64,000 nucleotides of DNA from Saposhnikovia divaricata (GCA_036435485.1 JAZHRN010000137.1:2108001-2172000); one strand, 5' to 3'; positions 24,924 to 40,250 are shown, counted from the first letter of the stretch. Notes: a model not told the origin generated them from the letters alone. Translations and numbers: made by a program.

Positions 24924-27900
24924 GTGTACTAACCCCTTTTAGAATTTTTCAAAAACCGAGTTTCGATTATATCAGCTCCGATTCCGGTCCGAACTGCGTC
25001 AAATAAAATTTCGTTGAATTCCAATAACCCACAGGAACAAAATATGTAAAAATATCCACAAAATGGTCCGACTTGATTTTTAACAATATCCCAGGTAAAA
25101 ACCCCTTTGAGAATTTTGGAAAACCGAGTTTCGATTATATCAGCTCCGATTCCGGTCCGAATTGCGTCAAATAAAATTTCGTTGAATTTCAATAACCCAT
25201 AGGAACAAAATATGTAAAAATATCCACAAAATGGTCCGACTCAATTTTTAACAATATCCCGTGTACTAACCCCTTTGAGAATTTTCGAAAACCGAGTTTT
25301 GATCATATCAGCTCCGATTCCGGTCCGAATTGCGTCAAATAAAATTTCGTTGAATTCCAATAACCCATAGGAACAAAATATGTAAAAATATCCACAAAAT
25401 GGTCCGACTCAATTTTTAACAATATCCCGTGTACTAACCACTTTGAGGATTATCCGAAAACCGAGTTTTGATCATATCAGCTCCGATTCCGGTCCGAATT
25501 GCGTCAAATAAAATTTCGTTGAATTCCAATAACCCATAGGAACAAAATATGTAAAAATATCCACAAAATGGTCCGACTCAATTTTTAACAATATCCCGTG
25601 TACTAACCACTTTGAGGATATCCGAAAACCGAGTTTCGATCATATCAGCTCCGATTCAGGTTCGACCCGCGTCAAATAAAATTTTGTTAAATTTCAATAA
25701 CCCATAGGAACAAAATATATAAAAATATCCACAAAATGGTCCGACTTGATTTTTAACAATATACCGTGTACTAACCCCTTTTAGAATTTTTCAAAAACCG
25801 AGTTTCGATTATATCAGCTCCGATTCCGGTCCGAACTGCGTCAAATAAAATTTCGTTGAATTCCAATAACCCACAGGAACAAAATATGTAAAAATATCCA
25901 CAAAATGGTCCGACTTGATTTTTAACAATATCCCGTGTACTAACCCCTTTGAGAATTTTTGAAAACCGAGTTTTGATCATATCAGCTCCGATTCCGGTCC
26001 GAATTGCGTCAAATAAAATTTCGTTGAATTCCAATAACCCATAGGAACAAAATATGTAAAAATATCCACAAAATGGTCCGACTCAATTTTTAACAATATC
26101 CCGTGTACTAACCACTTTGAGGATATCCGAAAACCGAGTTTCGATCATATCAGCTCCGATTCAGGTTCGACCCGCGTCAAATAAAACTTTGTTAAATTTC
26201 AATAACCCATAGGAACAAAATATATAAAAATATCCACAAAATGGTCCGACTTGATTTTTAACAATATCCCGTGTACTAACCCCTTTGAGAATTTTTCAAA
26301 AACCGAGTTTCGATTATATCAGCTCCGATTCCGGTCCGAACTACGTCAAATAAAATTTCGTTGAATTCCAATAACCCACAGGAACAAAATATGTAAAAAT
26401 ATCCACAAAATGGTCCGACTTGATTTTTAACAATATCCCAGGTAAAAACCCCTTTGAGAATTTTGGAAAACCGAGTTTCGATTATATCAGCTCCGATTCC
26501 GGTCCGAATTGCGTCAAATAAAATTTCATTGAATTTCAATAACCCATAGGAACAAAATATGTAAAAATATCCACAAAATGGTCCGACTCAATTTTTAACA
26601 ATATCCCGTGTACTAACCCCTTTGAGAATTTTCGAAAACCGAGTTTTGATCATATCAGCTCCGATTCCGGTCCGAATTGCGTCAAATAAAATTTCGTTGA
26701 ATTCCAATAACCCATAGGAACAAAATATGTAAAAATATCCACAAAATGGTCCGACTCAATTTTTAACAATATCCCGTGTACTAACCACTTTGAGGATTAT
26801 CCGAAAACCGAGTTTCGATCATATCAGCTCCGATTCCGGTCCGAATTGCGTCAAATAAAATTTCGTTGAATTCCAATAACCCATAGGAACAAAATATGTA
26901 AAAATATCCATAAAATGGTCCGACTTGATTTTTAACAATATCCCGTGTACTAACCCCTTTGGGAATTTTTCAAAAACCGAGTTTCGATTATATCAACTCC
27001 GATTCCGGTCTGAACTGCGTCAAATAAAATTTCGTTGAATTCCAATAACCCATAGGAACAAAATATGTAAAAATATCCACAAAATGGTCCGACATGATTT
27101 TTAACAATATCCCGTGTACTAACCCCTTTGAGAATTTTCGAAAACTGAGTTTTGATCATATCAGCTCCGATTCCGGTCCGAATTGCGTCAAATAAAATTT
27201 CGTTGAATTCCAATAACCCATAGGAACAAAATATGTAAAAATATCCACAAAATGGTCCGACTCAATTTTTAACAATATCCCGTGTACTAACCACTTTGAG
27301 GATATCCGAAAACCGAGTTTCGATCATATCAGCTCCGATTCAGGTTCGACCCGCGTCAAATAAAATTTTGTTAAATTTCAATAACCCATAGGAACAAAAT
27401 ATATAAAAATATCCACAAAATGGTCCGACTTGATTTTTAACAATATCCCGTGTACTAACCCCTTTTAGAATTTTTCAAAAACCGAGTTTCGATTATATCA
27501 GCTCCGATTCCGGTCCGAACTGCGTCAAATAAAATTTCGTTGAATTCCAATAACCCACAGGAACAAAATATGTAAAAATATCCACAAAATGGTCCGACTT
27601 GATTTTTAACAATATCCCAGGTAAAAACCCCTTTGAGAATTTTGGAAAACCGAGTTTCGATTATATCAGCTCCGATTCCGGTCCGAATTGCGTCAAATAA
27701 AATTTCGTTGAATTTCAATAACCCATAGGAACAAAATATGTAAAAATATCCACAAAATGGTCCGACTCAATTTTTAACAATATCCCGTGTACTAACCACT
27801 TTGAGGATATCCGAAAACCGAGTTTCGATCATATCAGCTCCGATTCAGGTTCGACCCGCGTCAAATAAAATTTTGTTAAATTTCAATAACCCATAGGAAC

Positions 27901-27954
27901 AAAATATATAAAAATATCCACAAAATGGTCCGACTTGATTTTTAACAATATCCC
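24924..27954. repeat. 18-mer block F-E-A'-D-F, copy 1 (3,031 bp)
   Basis: Modules: F (842) at 24,924, E at 25,766, A' (674) at 26,271, D at 26,945 and a short F (505) at 27,450. A' is a hybrid. It begins as A (GAACTACGTC) and continues as F (GATTCCGGTCC, GAATTTCAATAAC, GAGAATTTTCGAAAACC), then runs into the last monomer of C. This arrangement recurs 3,031 bp later. Confidence 0.86.
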
Positions 27955-30480
27955 GTGTACTAACCCCTTTTAGAATTTTTCAAAAACCGAGTTTCGATTA
28001 TATCAGCTCCGATTCCGGTCCGAACTGCGTCAAATAAAATTTCGTTGAATTCCAATAACCCACAGGAACAAAATATGTAAAAATATCCACAAAATGGTCC
28101 GACTTGATTTTTAACAATATCCCAGGTAAAAACCCCTTTGAGAATTTTGGAAAACCGAGTTTCGATTATATCAGCTCCGATTCCGGTCCGAATTGCGTCA
28201 AATAAAATTTCGTTGAATTTCAATAACCCATAGGAACAAAATATGTAAAAATATCCACAAAATGGTCCGACTCAATTTTTAACAATATCCCGTGTACTAA
28301 CCCCTTTGAGAATTTTCGAAAACCGAGTTTTGATCATATCAGCTCCGATTCCGGTCCGAATTGCGTCAAATAAAATTTCGTTGAATTCCAATAACCCATA
28401 GGAACAAAATATGTAAAAATATCCACAAAATGGTCCGACTCAATTTTTAACAATATCCCGTGTACTAACCACTTTGAGGATTATCCGAAAACCGAGTTTT
28501 GATCATATCAGCTCCGATTCCGGTCCGAATTGCGTCAAATAAAATTTCGTTGAATTCCAATAACCCATAGGAACAAAATATGTAAAAATATCCACAAAAT
28601 GGTCCGACTCAATTTTTAACAATATCCCGTGTACTAACCACTTTGAGGATATCCGAAAACCGAGTTTCGATCATATCAGCTCCGATTCAGGTTCGACCCG
28701 CGTCAAATAAAATTTTGTTAAATTTCAATAACCCATAGGAACAAAATATATAAAAATATCCACAAAATGGTCCGACTTGATTTTTAACAATATACCGTGT
28801 ACTAACCCCTTTTAGAATTTTTCAAAAACCGAGTTTCGATTATATCAGCTCCGATTCCGGTCCGAACTGCGTCAAATAAAATTTCGTTGAATTCCAATAA
28901 CCCACAGGAACAAAATATGTAAAAATATCCACAAAATGGTCCGACTTGATTTTTAACAATATCCCGTGTACTAACCCCTTTGAGAATTTTTGAAAACCGA
29001 GTTTTGATCATATCAGCTCCGATTCCGGTCCGAATTGCGTCAAATAAAATTTCGTTGAATTCCAATAACCCATAGGAACAAAATATGTAAAAATATCCAC
29101 AAAATGGTCCGACTCAATTTTTAACAATATCCCGTGTACTAACCACTTTGAGGATATCCGAAAACCGAGTTTCGATCATATCAGCTCCGATTCAGGTTCG
29201 ACCCGCGTCAAATAAAACTTTGTTAAATTTCAATAACCCATAGGAACAAAATATATAAAAATATCCACAAAATGGTCCGACTTGATTTTTAACAATATCC
29301 CGTGTACTAACCCCTTTGAGAATTTTTCAAAAACCGAGTTTCGATTATATCAGCTCCGATTCCGGTCCGAACTACGTCAAATAAAATTTCGTTGAATTCC
29401 AATAACCCACAGGAACAAAATATGTAAAAATATCCACAAAATGGTCCGACTTGATTTTTAACAATATCCCAGGTAAAAACCCCTTTGAGAATTTTGGAAA
29501 ACCGAGTTTCGATTATATCAGCTCCGATTCCGGTCCGAATTGCGTCAAATAAAATTTCGTTGAATTTCAATAACCCATAGGAACAAAATATGTAAAAATA
29601 TCCACAAAATGGTCCGACTCAATTTTTAACAATATCCCGTGTACTAACCCCTTTGAGAATTTTCGAAAACCGAGTTTTGATCATATCAGCTCCGATTCCG
29701 GTCCGAATTGCGTCAAATAAAATTTCGTTGAATTCCAATAACCCATAGGAACAAAATATGTAAAAATATCCACAAAATGGTCCGACTCAATTTTTAACAA
29801 TATCCCGTGTACTAACCACTTTGAGGATTATCCGAAAACCGAGTTTCGATCATATCAGCTCCGATTCCGGTCCGAATTGCGTCAAATAAAATTTCGTTGA
29901 ATTCCAATAACCCATAGGAACAAAATATGTAAAAATATCCATAAAATGGTCCGACTTGATTTTTAACAATATCCCGTGTACTAACCCCTTTGGGAATTTT
30001 TCAAAAACCGAGTTTCGATTATATCAACTCCGATTCCGGTCTGAACTGCGTCAAATAAAATTTCGTTGAATTCCAATAACCCATAGGAACAAAATATGTA
30101 AAAATATCCACAAAATGGTCCGACATGATTTTTAACAATATCCCGTGTACTAACCCCTTTGAGAATTTTCGAAAACTGAGTTTTGATCATATCAGCTCCG
30201 ATTCCGGTCCGAATTGCGTCAAATAAAATTTCGTTGAATTCCAATAACCCATAGGAACAAAATATGTAAAAATATCCACAAAATGGTCCGACTCAATTTT
30301 TAACAATATCCCGTGTACTAACCACTTTGAGGATATCCGAAAACCGAGTTTCGATCATATCAGCTCCGATTCAGGTTCGACCCGCGTCAAATAAAATTTT
30401 GTTAAATTTCAATAACCCATAGGAACAAAATATATAAAAATATCCACAAAATGGTCCGACTTGATTTTTAACAATATCCC
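27955..30480. repeat. 18-mer block F-E-A'-D, copy 2
   Basis: F, E, A' and D start at 27,955, 28,797, 29,302 and 29,976, each 3,031 bp after its counterpart. The copies differ in their last module: copy 1 ends in a 505-bp F, while here an 842-bp F follows at 30,481. ATATACCGTG appears at the E boundary in both. Confidence 0.86.
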
Positions 30481-33400
30481 GTGTACTAACCCCTTTTAGA
30501 ATTTTTCAAAAACCGAGTTTCGATTATATCAGCTCCGATTCCGGTCCGAACTGCGTCAAATAAAATTTCGTTGAATTCCAATAACCCACAGGAACAAAAT
30601 ATGTAAAAATATCCACAAAATGGTCCGACTTGATTTTTAACAATATCCCAGGTAAAAACCCCTTTGAGAATTTTGGAAAACCGAGTTTCGATTATATCAG
30701 CTCCGATTCCGGTCCGAATTGCGTCAAATAAAATTTCGTTGAATTTCAATAACCCATAGGAACAAAATATGTAAAAATATCCACAAAATGGTCCGACTCA
30801 ATTTTTAACAATATCCCGTGTACTAACCCCTTTGAGAATTTTCGAAAACCGAGTTTTGATCATATCAGCTCCGATTCCGGTCCGAATTGCGTCAAATAAA
30901 ATTTCGTTGAATTCCAATAACCCATAGGAACAAAATATGTAAAAATATCCACAAAATGGTCCGACTCAATTTTTAACAATATCCCGTGTACTAACCACTT
31001 TGAGGATTATCCGAAAACCGAGTTTTGATCATATCAGCTCCGATTCCGGTCCGAATTGCGTCAAATAAAATTTCGTTGAATTCCAATAACCCATAGGAAC
31101 AAAATATGTAAAAATATCCACAAAATGGTCCGACTCAATTTTTAACAATATCCCGTGTACTAACCACTTTGAGGATATCCGAAAACCGAGTTTCGATCAT
31201 ATCAGCTCCGATTCAGGTTCGACCCGCGTCAAATAAAATTTTGTTAAATTTCAATAACCCATAGGAACAAAATATATAAAAATATCCACAAAATGGTCCG
31301 ACTTGATTTTTAACAATATCCCGTGTACTAACCCCTTTGAGAATTTTTCAAAAACCGAGTTTCGATTATATCAGCTCCGATTCCGGTCCGAACTACGTCA
31401 AATAAAATTTCGTTGAATTCCAATAACCCACAGGAACAAAATATGTAAAAATATCCACAAAATGGTCCGACTTGATTTTTAACAATATCCCATGTAAAAA
31501 CCCCTTTGAGAATTTTCGAAAACCGAGTTTTGATCATATCAGCTCCGATTCCGGTCCGAATTGCGTCAAATAAAATTTCGTTGAATTCCAATAACCCATA
31601 GGAACAAAATATGTAAAAATATCCACAAAATGGTCCGACTCAATTTTTAACAATATCCCGTGTACTAACCACTTTGAGGATTATCCGAAAACCGAGTTTC
31701 GATCATATCAGCTCCGATTCCGGTCCGAATTGCGTCAAATAAAATTTCGTTGAATTCCAATAACCCATAGGAACAAAATATGTAAAAATATCCATAAAAT
31801 GGTCCGACTTGATTTTTAACAATATCCCGTGTACTAACCCCTTTGGGAATTTTTCAAAAACCGAGTTTCGATTATATCAACTCCGATTCCGGTCTGAACT
31901 GCGTCAAATAAAATTTCGTTGAATTCCAATAACCCATAGGAACAAAATATGTAAAAATATCCACAAAATGGTCCGACATGATTTTTAACAATATCCCGTG
32001 TACTAACCCCTTTGAGAATTTTCGAAAACTGAGTTTTGATCATATCAGCTCCGATTCCGGTCCGAATTGCGTCAAATAAAATTTCGTTGAATTCCAATAA
32101 CCCATAGGAACAAAATATGTAAAAATATCCACAAAATGGTCCGACTCAATTTTTAACAATATCCCGTGTACTAACCACTTTGAGGATATCCGAAAACCGA
32201 GTTTCGATCATATCAGCTCCGATTCAGGTTCGACCCGCGTCAAATAAAATTTTGTTAAATTTCAATAACCCATAGGAACAAAATATATAAAAATATCCAC
32301 AAAATGGTCCGACTTGATTTTTAACAATATCCCGTGTACTAACCCCTTTTAGAATTTTTCAAAAACCGAGTTTCGATTATATCAGCTCCGATTCCGGTCC
32401 GAACTGCGTCAAATAAAATTTCGTTGAATTCCAATAACCCACAGGAACAAAATATGTAAAAATATCCACAAAATGGTCCGACTTGATTTTTAACAATATC
32501 CCAGGTAAAAACCCCTTTGAGAATTTTGGAAAACCGAGTTTCGATTATATCAGCTCCGATTCCGGTCCGAATTGCGTCAAATAAAATTTCGTTGAATTTC
32601 AATAACCCATAGGAACAAAATATGTAAAAATATCCACAAAATGGTCCGACTCAATTTTTAACAATATCCCGTGTACTAACCCCTTTGAGAATTTTCGAAA
32701 ACCGAGTTTTGATCATATCAGCTCCGATTCCGGTCCGAATTGCGTCAAATAAAATTTCGTTGAATTCCAATAACCCATAGGAACAAAATATGTAAAAATA
32801 TCCACAAAATGGTCCGACTCAATTTTTAACAATATCCCGTGTACTAACCACTTTGAGGATTATCCGAAAACCGAGTTTTGATCATATCAGCTCCGATTCC
32901 GGTCCGAATTGCGTCAAATAAAATTTCGTTGAATTCCAATAACCCATAGGAACAAAATATGTAAAAATATCCACAAAATGGTCCGACTCAATTTTTAACA
33001 ATATCCCGTGTACTAACCACTTTGAGGATATCCGAAAACCGAGTTTCGATCATATCAGCTCCGATTCAGGTTCGACCCGCGTCAAATAAAATTTTGTTAA
33101 ATTTCAATAACCCATAGGAACAAAATATATAAAAATATCCACAAAATGGTCCGACTTGATTTTTAACAATATACCGTGTACTAACCCCTTTTAGAATTTT
33201 TCAAAAACCGAGTTTCGATTATATCAGCTCCGATTCCGGTCCGAACTGCGTCAAATAAAATTTCGTTGAATTCCAATAACCCACAGGAACAAAATATGTA
33301 AAAATATCCACAAAATGGTCCGACTTGATTTTTAACAATATCCCGTGTACTAACCCCTTTGAGAATTTTTGAAAACCGAGTTTTGATCATATCAGCTCCG

Positions 33401-33680
33401 ATTCCGGTCCGAATTGCGTCAAATAAAATTTCGTTGAATTCCAATAACCCATAGGAACAAAATATGTAAAAATATCCACAAAATGGTCCGACTCAATTTT
33501 TAACAATATCCCGTGTACTAACCACTTTGAGGATATCCGAAAACCGAGTTTCGATCATATCAGCTCCGATTCAGGTTCGACCCGCGTCAAATAAAACTTT
33601 GTTAAATTTCAATAACCCATAGGAACAAAATATATAAAAATATCCACAAAATGGTCCGACTTGATTTTTAACAATATCCC
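30481..33680. repeat. Modules F-C-D-F-E
   Basis: Starts are 30,481 (F, 842), 31,323 (C), 31,829 (D), 32,334 (F, 842) and 33,176 (E). This order equals that at 23,071-26,270, offset 7,410 bp. It is the last place where module E occurs in the window. Confidence 0.86.
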
Positions 33681-36600
33681 GTGTACTAACCCCTTTGAGA
33701 ATTTTTCAAAAACCGAGTTTCGATTATATCAGCTCCGATTCCGGTCCGAACTACGTCAAATAAAATTTCGTTGAATTCCAATAACCCACAGGAACAAAAT
33801 ATGTAAAAATATCCACAAAATGGTCCGACTTGATTTTTAACAATATCCCAGGTAAAAACCCCTTTGAGAATTTTGGAAAACCGAGTTTCGATTATATCAG
33901 CTCCTATTCCGGACCGAATTGCGTCAAATAAAATTTCGTTGAATTCCAATAACCCATAGGAACAAAATTTGTAAAAATATCCACAAAATGGTCCGACTCA
34001 ATTTTTAACAATATCCCGTGTACTAACCACTTTGAGGATTATCCGAAAACCGAGTTTCGATCATATCAGCTCCGATTCCGGTCCGAATTGCGTCAAATAA
34101 AATTTCGTTGAATTCCAATAACCCATAGGAACAAAATATGTAAAAATATCCACAAAATGGTCCGACTTGATTTTTAACAATATCCCGTGTACTAACCCCT
34201 TTGGGAATTTTTCAAAAACCGAGTTTCGATTATATCAGCTCGGATTCCGGTCTGAACTGCGTCAAATAAAATTTCGTTGAATTCCAATAACCCATAGGAA
34301 CAAAATATGTAAAAATATCCACAAAATGGTCCGACTTGATTTTTAACAATATCCCGTGTACTAACCCCTTTGGGAATTTATCAAAAACCGAGTTTCGATT
34401 ATATCAACTCCGATTCCGGTCTGAACTGCGTCAAATAAAATTTCGTTGAATTCCAATAACCCATAGGAACAAAATATGTAAAAATATCCACAAAATGGTC
34501 CGACTTGATTTTTAACAATATCCCGTGTACTAACCCCTTTGAGAATTTTTGAAAACCGAGTTTTGATCATATCAGCTCCGATTCCGGTCCGAATTGCGTC
34601 AAATAAAATTTCGTTGAATTCCAATAACCCATAGGAACAAAATATGTAAAAATATCCACAAAATGGTCCGACTCAATTTTTAACAATATCCCGTGTACTA
34701 ACCACTTTGAGGATATCCGAAAACCGAGTTTCGATCATATCAGCTCCGATTCAGGTTCGACCCGCGTCAAATAAAATTTTGTTAAATTTCAATAACCCAT
34801 AGGAACAAAATATATAAAAATATCCACAAAATGGTCCGACTTGATTTTTAACAATATCCCGTGTACTAACCCCTTTGAGAATTTTTCAAAAACCGAGTTT
34901 CGATTATATCAGCTCCGATTCCGGTCCGAACTACGTCAAATAAAATTTCGTTGAATTCCAATAACCCACAGGAACAAAATATGTAAAAATATCCACAAAA
35001 TGGTCCGACTTGATTTTTAACAATATCCCATGTAAAAACCCCTTTGAGAATTTTCGAAAACCGAGTTTTGATCATATCAGCTCCGATTCCGGTCCGAATT
35101 GCGTCAAATAAAATTTCGTTGAATTCCAATAACCCATAGGAACAAAATATGTAAAAATATCCACAAAATGGTCCGACTCAATTTTTAACAATATCCCGTG
35201 TACTAACCACTTTGAGGATTATCCGAAAACCGAGTTTCGATCATATCAGCTCCGATTCCGGTCCGAATTGCGTCAAATAAAATTTCGTTGAATTCCAATA
35301 ACCCATAGGAACAAAATATGTAAAAATATCCATAAAATGGTCCGACTTGATTTTTAACAATATCCCGTGTACTAACCCCTTTGGGAATTTTTCAAAAACC
35401 GAGTTTCGATTATATCAACTCCGATTCCGGTCTGAACTGCGTCAAATAAAATTTCGTTGAATTCCAATAACCCATAGGAACAAAATATGTAAAAATATCC
35501 ACAAAATGGTCCGACATGATTTTTAACAATATCCCGTGTACTAACCCCTTTGAGAATTTTCGAAAACTGAGTTTTGATCATATCAGCTCCGATTCCGGTC
35601 CGAATTGCGTCAAATAAAATTTCGTTGAATTCCAATAACCCATAGGAACAAAATATGTAAAAATATCCACAAAATGGTCCGACTCAATTTTTAACAATAT
35701 CCCGTGTACTAACCACTTTGAGGATATCCGAAAACCGAGTTTCGATCATATCAGCTCCGATTCAGGTTCGACCCGCGTCAAATAAAATTTTGTTAAATTT
35801 CAATAACCCATAGGAACAAAATATATAAAAATATCCACAAAATGGTCCGACTTGATTTTTAACAATATCCCGTGTACTAACCCCTTTTAGAATTTTTCAA
35901 AAACCGAGTTTCGATTATATCAGCTCCGATTCCGGTCCGAACTGCGTCAAATAAAATTTCGTTGAATTCCAATAACCCACAGGAACAAAATATGTAAAAA
36001 TATCCACAAAATGGTCCGACTTGATTTTTAACAATATCCCAGGTAAAAACCCCTTTGAGAATTTTGGAAAACCGAGTTTCGATTATATCAGCTCCGATTC
36101 CGGTCCGAATTGCGTCAAATAAAATTTCGTTGAATTTCAATAACCCATAGGAACAAAATATGTAAAAATATCCACAAAATGGTCCGACTCAATTTTTAAC
36201 AATATCCCGTGTACTAACCCCTTTGAGAATTTTCGAAAACCGAGTTTTGATCATATCAGCTCCGATTCCGGTCCGAATTGCGTCAAATAAAATTTCGTTG
36301 AATTCCAATAACCCATAGGAACAAAATATGTAAAAATATCCACAAAATGGTCCGACTCAATTTTTAACAATATCCCGTGTACTAACCACTTTGAGGATAT
36401 CCGAAAACCGAGTTTCGATCATATCAGCTCCGATTCAGGTTCGACCCGCGTCAAATAAAATTTTGTTAAATTTCAATAACCCATAGGAACAAAATATATA
36501 AAAATATCCACAAAATGGTCCGACTTGATTTTTAACAATATCCCGTGTACTAACCCCTTTTAGAATTTTTCAAAAACCGAGTTTCGATTATATCAGCTCC

Positions 36601-37386
36601 GATTCCGGTCCGAACTGCGTCAAATAAAATTTCGTTGAATTCCAATAACCCACAGGAACAAAATATGTAAAAATATCCACAAAATGGTCCGACTTGATTT
36701 TTAACAATATCCCAGGTAAAAACCCCTTTGAGAATTTTGGAAAACCGAGTTTCGATTATATCAGCTCCGATTCCGGTCCGAATTGCGTCAAATAAAATTT
36801 CGTTGAATTCCAATAACCCATAGGAACAAAATATGTAAAAATATCCACAAAATGGTCCGACTCAATTTTTAACAATATCCCGTGTACTAACCCCTTTGAG
36901 AATTTTCGAAAACCGAGTTTTGCTCATATCAGCTCCGATTCCGGTCCGAATTGCGTCAAATAAAATTTCGTTGAATTCCAATAACCCATAGGAACAAAAT
37001 ATGTAAAAATATCCACAAAATGGTCCGACTCAATTTTTAACAATATCCCGTGTACTAACCACTTTGAGGATTATCCGAAAACCGAGTTTTGATCATATCA
37101 GCTCCGATTCCGGTCCGAATTTCGTCAAATAAAATTTCGTTGAATTCCAATAACCCATAGGAACAAAATATGTAAAAATATCCACAAAATGGTCCGACTC
37201 AATTTTTAACAATATCCCGTGTACTAACCACTTTGAGGATATCCGAAAACCGAGTTTCGATCATATCAGCTCCGATTCAGGTTCGACCCGCGTCAAATAA
37301 AATTTTGTTAAATTTCAATAACCCATAGGAACAAAATATATAAAAATATCCACAAAATGGTCCGACTTGATTTTTAACAATATCCC
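33681..37386. repeat. 22-mer block A-B-C-D-F-F, copy 1 (3,706 bp)
   Basis: A at 33,681, B at 34,356, C at 34,861, D at 35,367, F (673) at 35,872 and F (842) at 36,545. Singletons include TTTTGCTCATATC near 36,922 and GAATTTCGTC near 37,120. The A-to-F series starts again at 37,387. Confidence 0.86.
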
Positions 37387-40250
37387 GTGTACTAACCCCT
37401 TTGAGAATTTTTCAAAAACCGAGTTTCGATTATATCAGCTCCGATTCCGGTCCGAACTACGTCAAATAAAATTTCGTTGAATTCCAATAACCCACAGGAA
37501 CAAAATATGTAAAAATATCCACAAAATGGTCCGACTTGATTTTTAACAATATCCCAGGTAAAAACCCCTTTGAGAATTTTGGAAAACCGAGTTTCGATTA
37601 TATCAGCTCCTATTCCGGACCGAATTGCGTCAAATAAAATTTCGTTGAATTCCAATAACCCATAGGAACAAAATTTGTAAAAATATCCACAAAATGGTCC
37701 GACTCAATTTTTAACAATATCCCGTGTACTAACCACTTTGAGGATTATCCGAAAACCGAGTTTCGATCATATCAGCTCCGATTCCGGTCCGAATTGCGTC
37801 AAATAAAATTTCGTTGAATTCCAATAACCCATAGGAACAAAATATGTAAAAATATCCACAAAATGGTCCGACTTGATTTTTAACAATATCCCGTGTACTA
37901 ACCCCTTTGGGAATTTTTCAAAAACCGAGTTTCGATTATATCAGCTCGGATTCCGGTCCGAACTGCGTCAAATAAAATTTCGTTGAATTCCAATAACCCA
38001 TAGGAACAAAATATGTAAAAATATCCACAAAATGGTCCGACTTTATTTTTAACAATATCCCGTGTACTAACCCCTTTGGGAATTTATCAAAAACCGAGTT
38101 TCGATTATATCAACTCCGATTCCGGTCTGAACTGCGTCAAATAAAATTTCGTTGAATTCCAATAACCCATAGGAACAAAATATGTAAAAATATCCACAAA
38201 ATGGTCCGACTTGATTTTTAACAATATCCCGTGTACTAACCCCTTTGAGAATTTTTGAAAACCGAGTTTTGATCATATCAGCTCCGATTCCGGTCCGAAT
38301 TGCGTCAAATAAAATTTCGTTGAATTCCAATAACCCATAGGAACAAAATATGTAAAAATATCCACAAAATGGTCCGACTCAATTTTTAACAATATCCCGT
38401 GTACTAACCACTTTGAGGATATCCGAAAACCGAGTTTCGATCATATCAGCTCCGATTCAGGTTCGACCCGCGTCAAATAAAATTTTGTTAAATTTCAATA
38501 ACCCATAGGAACAAAATATATAAAAATATCCACAAAATGGTCCGACTTGATTTTTAACAATATCCCGTGTACTAACCCCTTTGAGAATTTTTCAAAAACC
38601 GAGTTTCGATTATATCAGCTCCGATTCCGGTCCGAACTACGTCAAATAAAATTTCGTTGAATTCCAATAACCCACAGGAACAAAATATGTAAAAATATCC
38701 ACAAAATGGTCCGACTTGATTTTTAACAATATCCCATGTAAAAACCCCTTTGAGAATTTTCGAAAACCGAGTTTTGATCATATCAGCTCCGATTCCGGTC
38801 CGAATTGCGTCAAATAAAATTTCGTTGAATTCCAATAACCCATAGGAACAAAATATGTAAAAATATCCACAAAATGGTCCGACTCAATTTTTAACAATAT
38901 CCCGTGTACTAACCACTTTGAGGATTATCCGAAAACCGAGTTTCGATCATATCAGCTCCGATTCCGGTCCGAATTGCGTCAAATAAAATTTCGTTGAATT
39001 CCAATAACCCATAGGAACAAAATATGTAAAAATATCCATAAAATGGTCCGACTTGATTTTTAACAATATCCCGTGTACTAACCCCTTTGGGAATTTTTCA
39101 AAAACCGAGTTTCGATTATATCAACTCCGATTCCGGTCTGAACTGCGTCAAATAAAATTTCGTTGAATTCCAATAACCCATAGGAACAAAATATGTAAAA
39201 ATATCCACAAAATGGTCCGACATGATTTTTAACAATATCCCGTGTACTAACCCCTTTGAGAATTTTCGAAAACTGAGTTTTGATCATATCAGCTCCGATT
39301 CCGGTCCGAATTGCGTCAAATAAAATTTCGTTGAATTCCAATAACCCATAGGAACAAAATATGTAAAAATATCCACAAAATGGTCCGACTCAATTTTTAA
39401 CAATATCCCGTGTACTAACCACTTTGAGGATATCCGAAAACCGAGTTTCGATCATATCAGCTCCGATTCAGGTTCGACCCGCGTCAAATAAAATTTTGTT
39501 AAATTTCAATAACCCATAGGAACAAAATATATAAAAATATCCACAAAATGGTCCGACTTGATTTTTAACAATATCCCGTGTACTAACCCCTTTTAGAATT
39601 TTTCAAAAACCGAGTTTCGATTATATCAGCTCCGATTCCGGTCCGAACTGCGTCAAATAAAATTTCGTTGAATTCCAATAACCCACAGGAACAAAATATG
39701 TAAAAATATCCACAAAATGGTCCGACTTGATTTTTAACAATATCCCAGGTAAAAACCCCTTTGAGAATTTTGGAAAACCGAGTTTCGATTATATCAGCTC
39801 CGATTCCGGTCCGAATTGCGTCAAATAAAATTTCGTTGAATTCCAATAACCCATAGGAACAAAATATGTAAAAATATCCACAAAATGGTCCGACTCAATT
39901 TTTAACAATATCCCGTGTACTAACCCCTTTGAGAATTTTCGAAAACCGAGTTTTGATCATATCAGCTCCGATTCCGGTCCGAATTGCGTCAAATAAAATT
40001 TCGTTGAATTCCAATAACCCATAGGAACAAAATATGTAAAAATATCCACAAAATGGTCCGACTCAATTTTTAACAATATCCCGTGTACTAACCACTTTGA
40101 GGATATCCGAAAACCGAGTTTCGATCATATCAGCTCCGATTCAGGTTCGACCTGCGTCAAATAAAATTTTGTTAAATTTCAATAACCCATAGGAACAAAA
40201 TATATAAAAATATCCACAAAATGGTCCGACTTGATTTTTAACAATATCCC
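37387..40250. repeat. 22-mer block, partial copy 2 (A-B-C-D-F)
   Basis: A, B, C, D and F (673) at 37,387, 38,062, 38,567, 39,073 and 39,578, each 3,706 bp after its counterpart. The second F is missing and C follows directly. This is the last intact A module. A singleton GACTTTATTTTT lies near 38,040. Confidence 0.86.
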
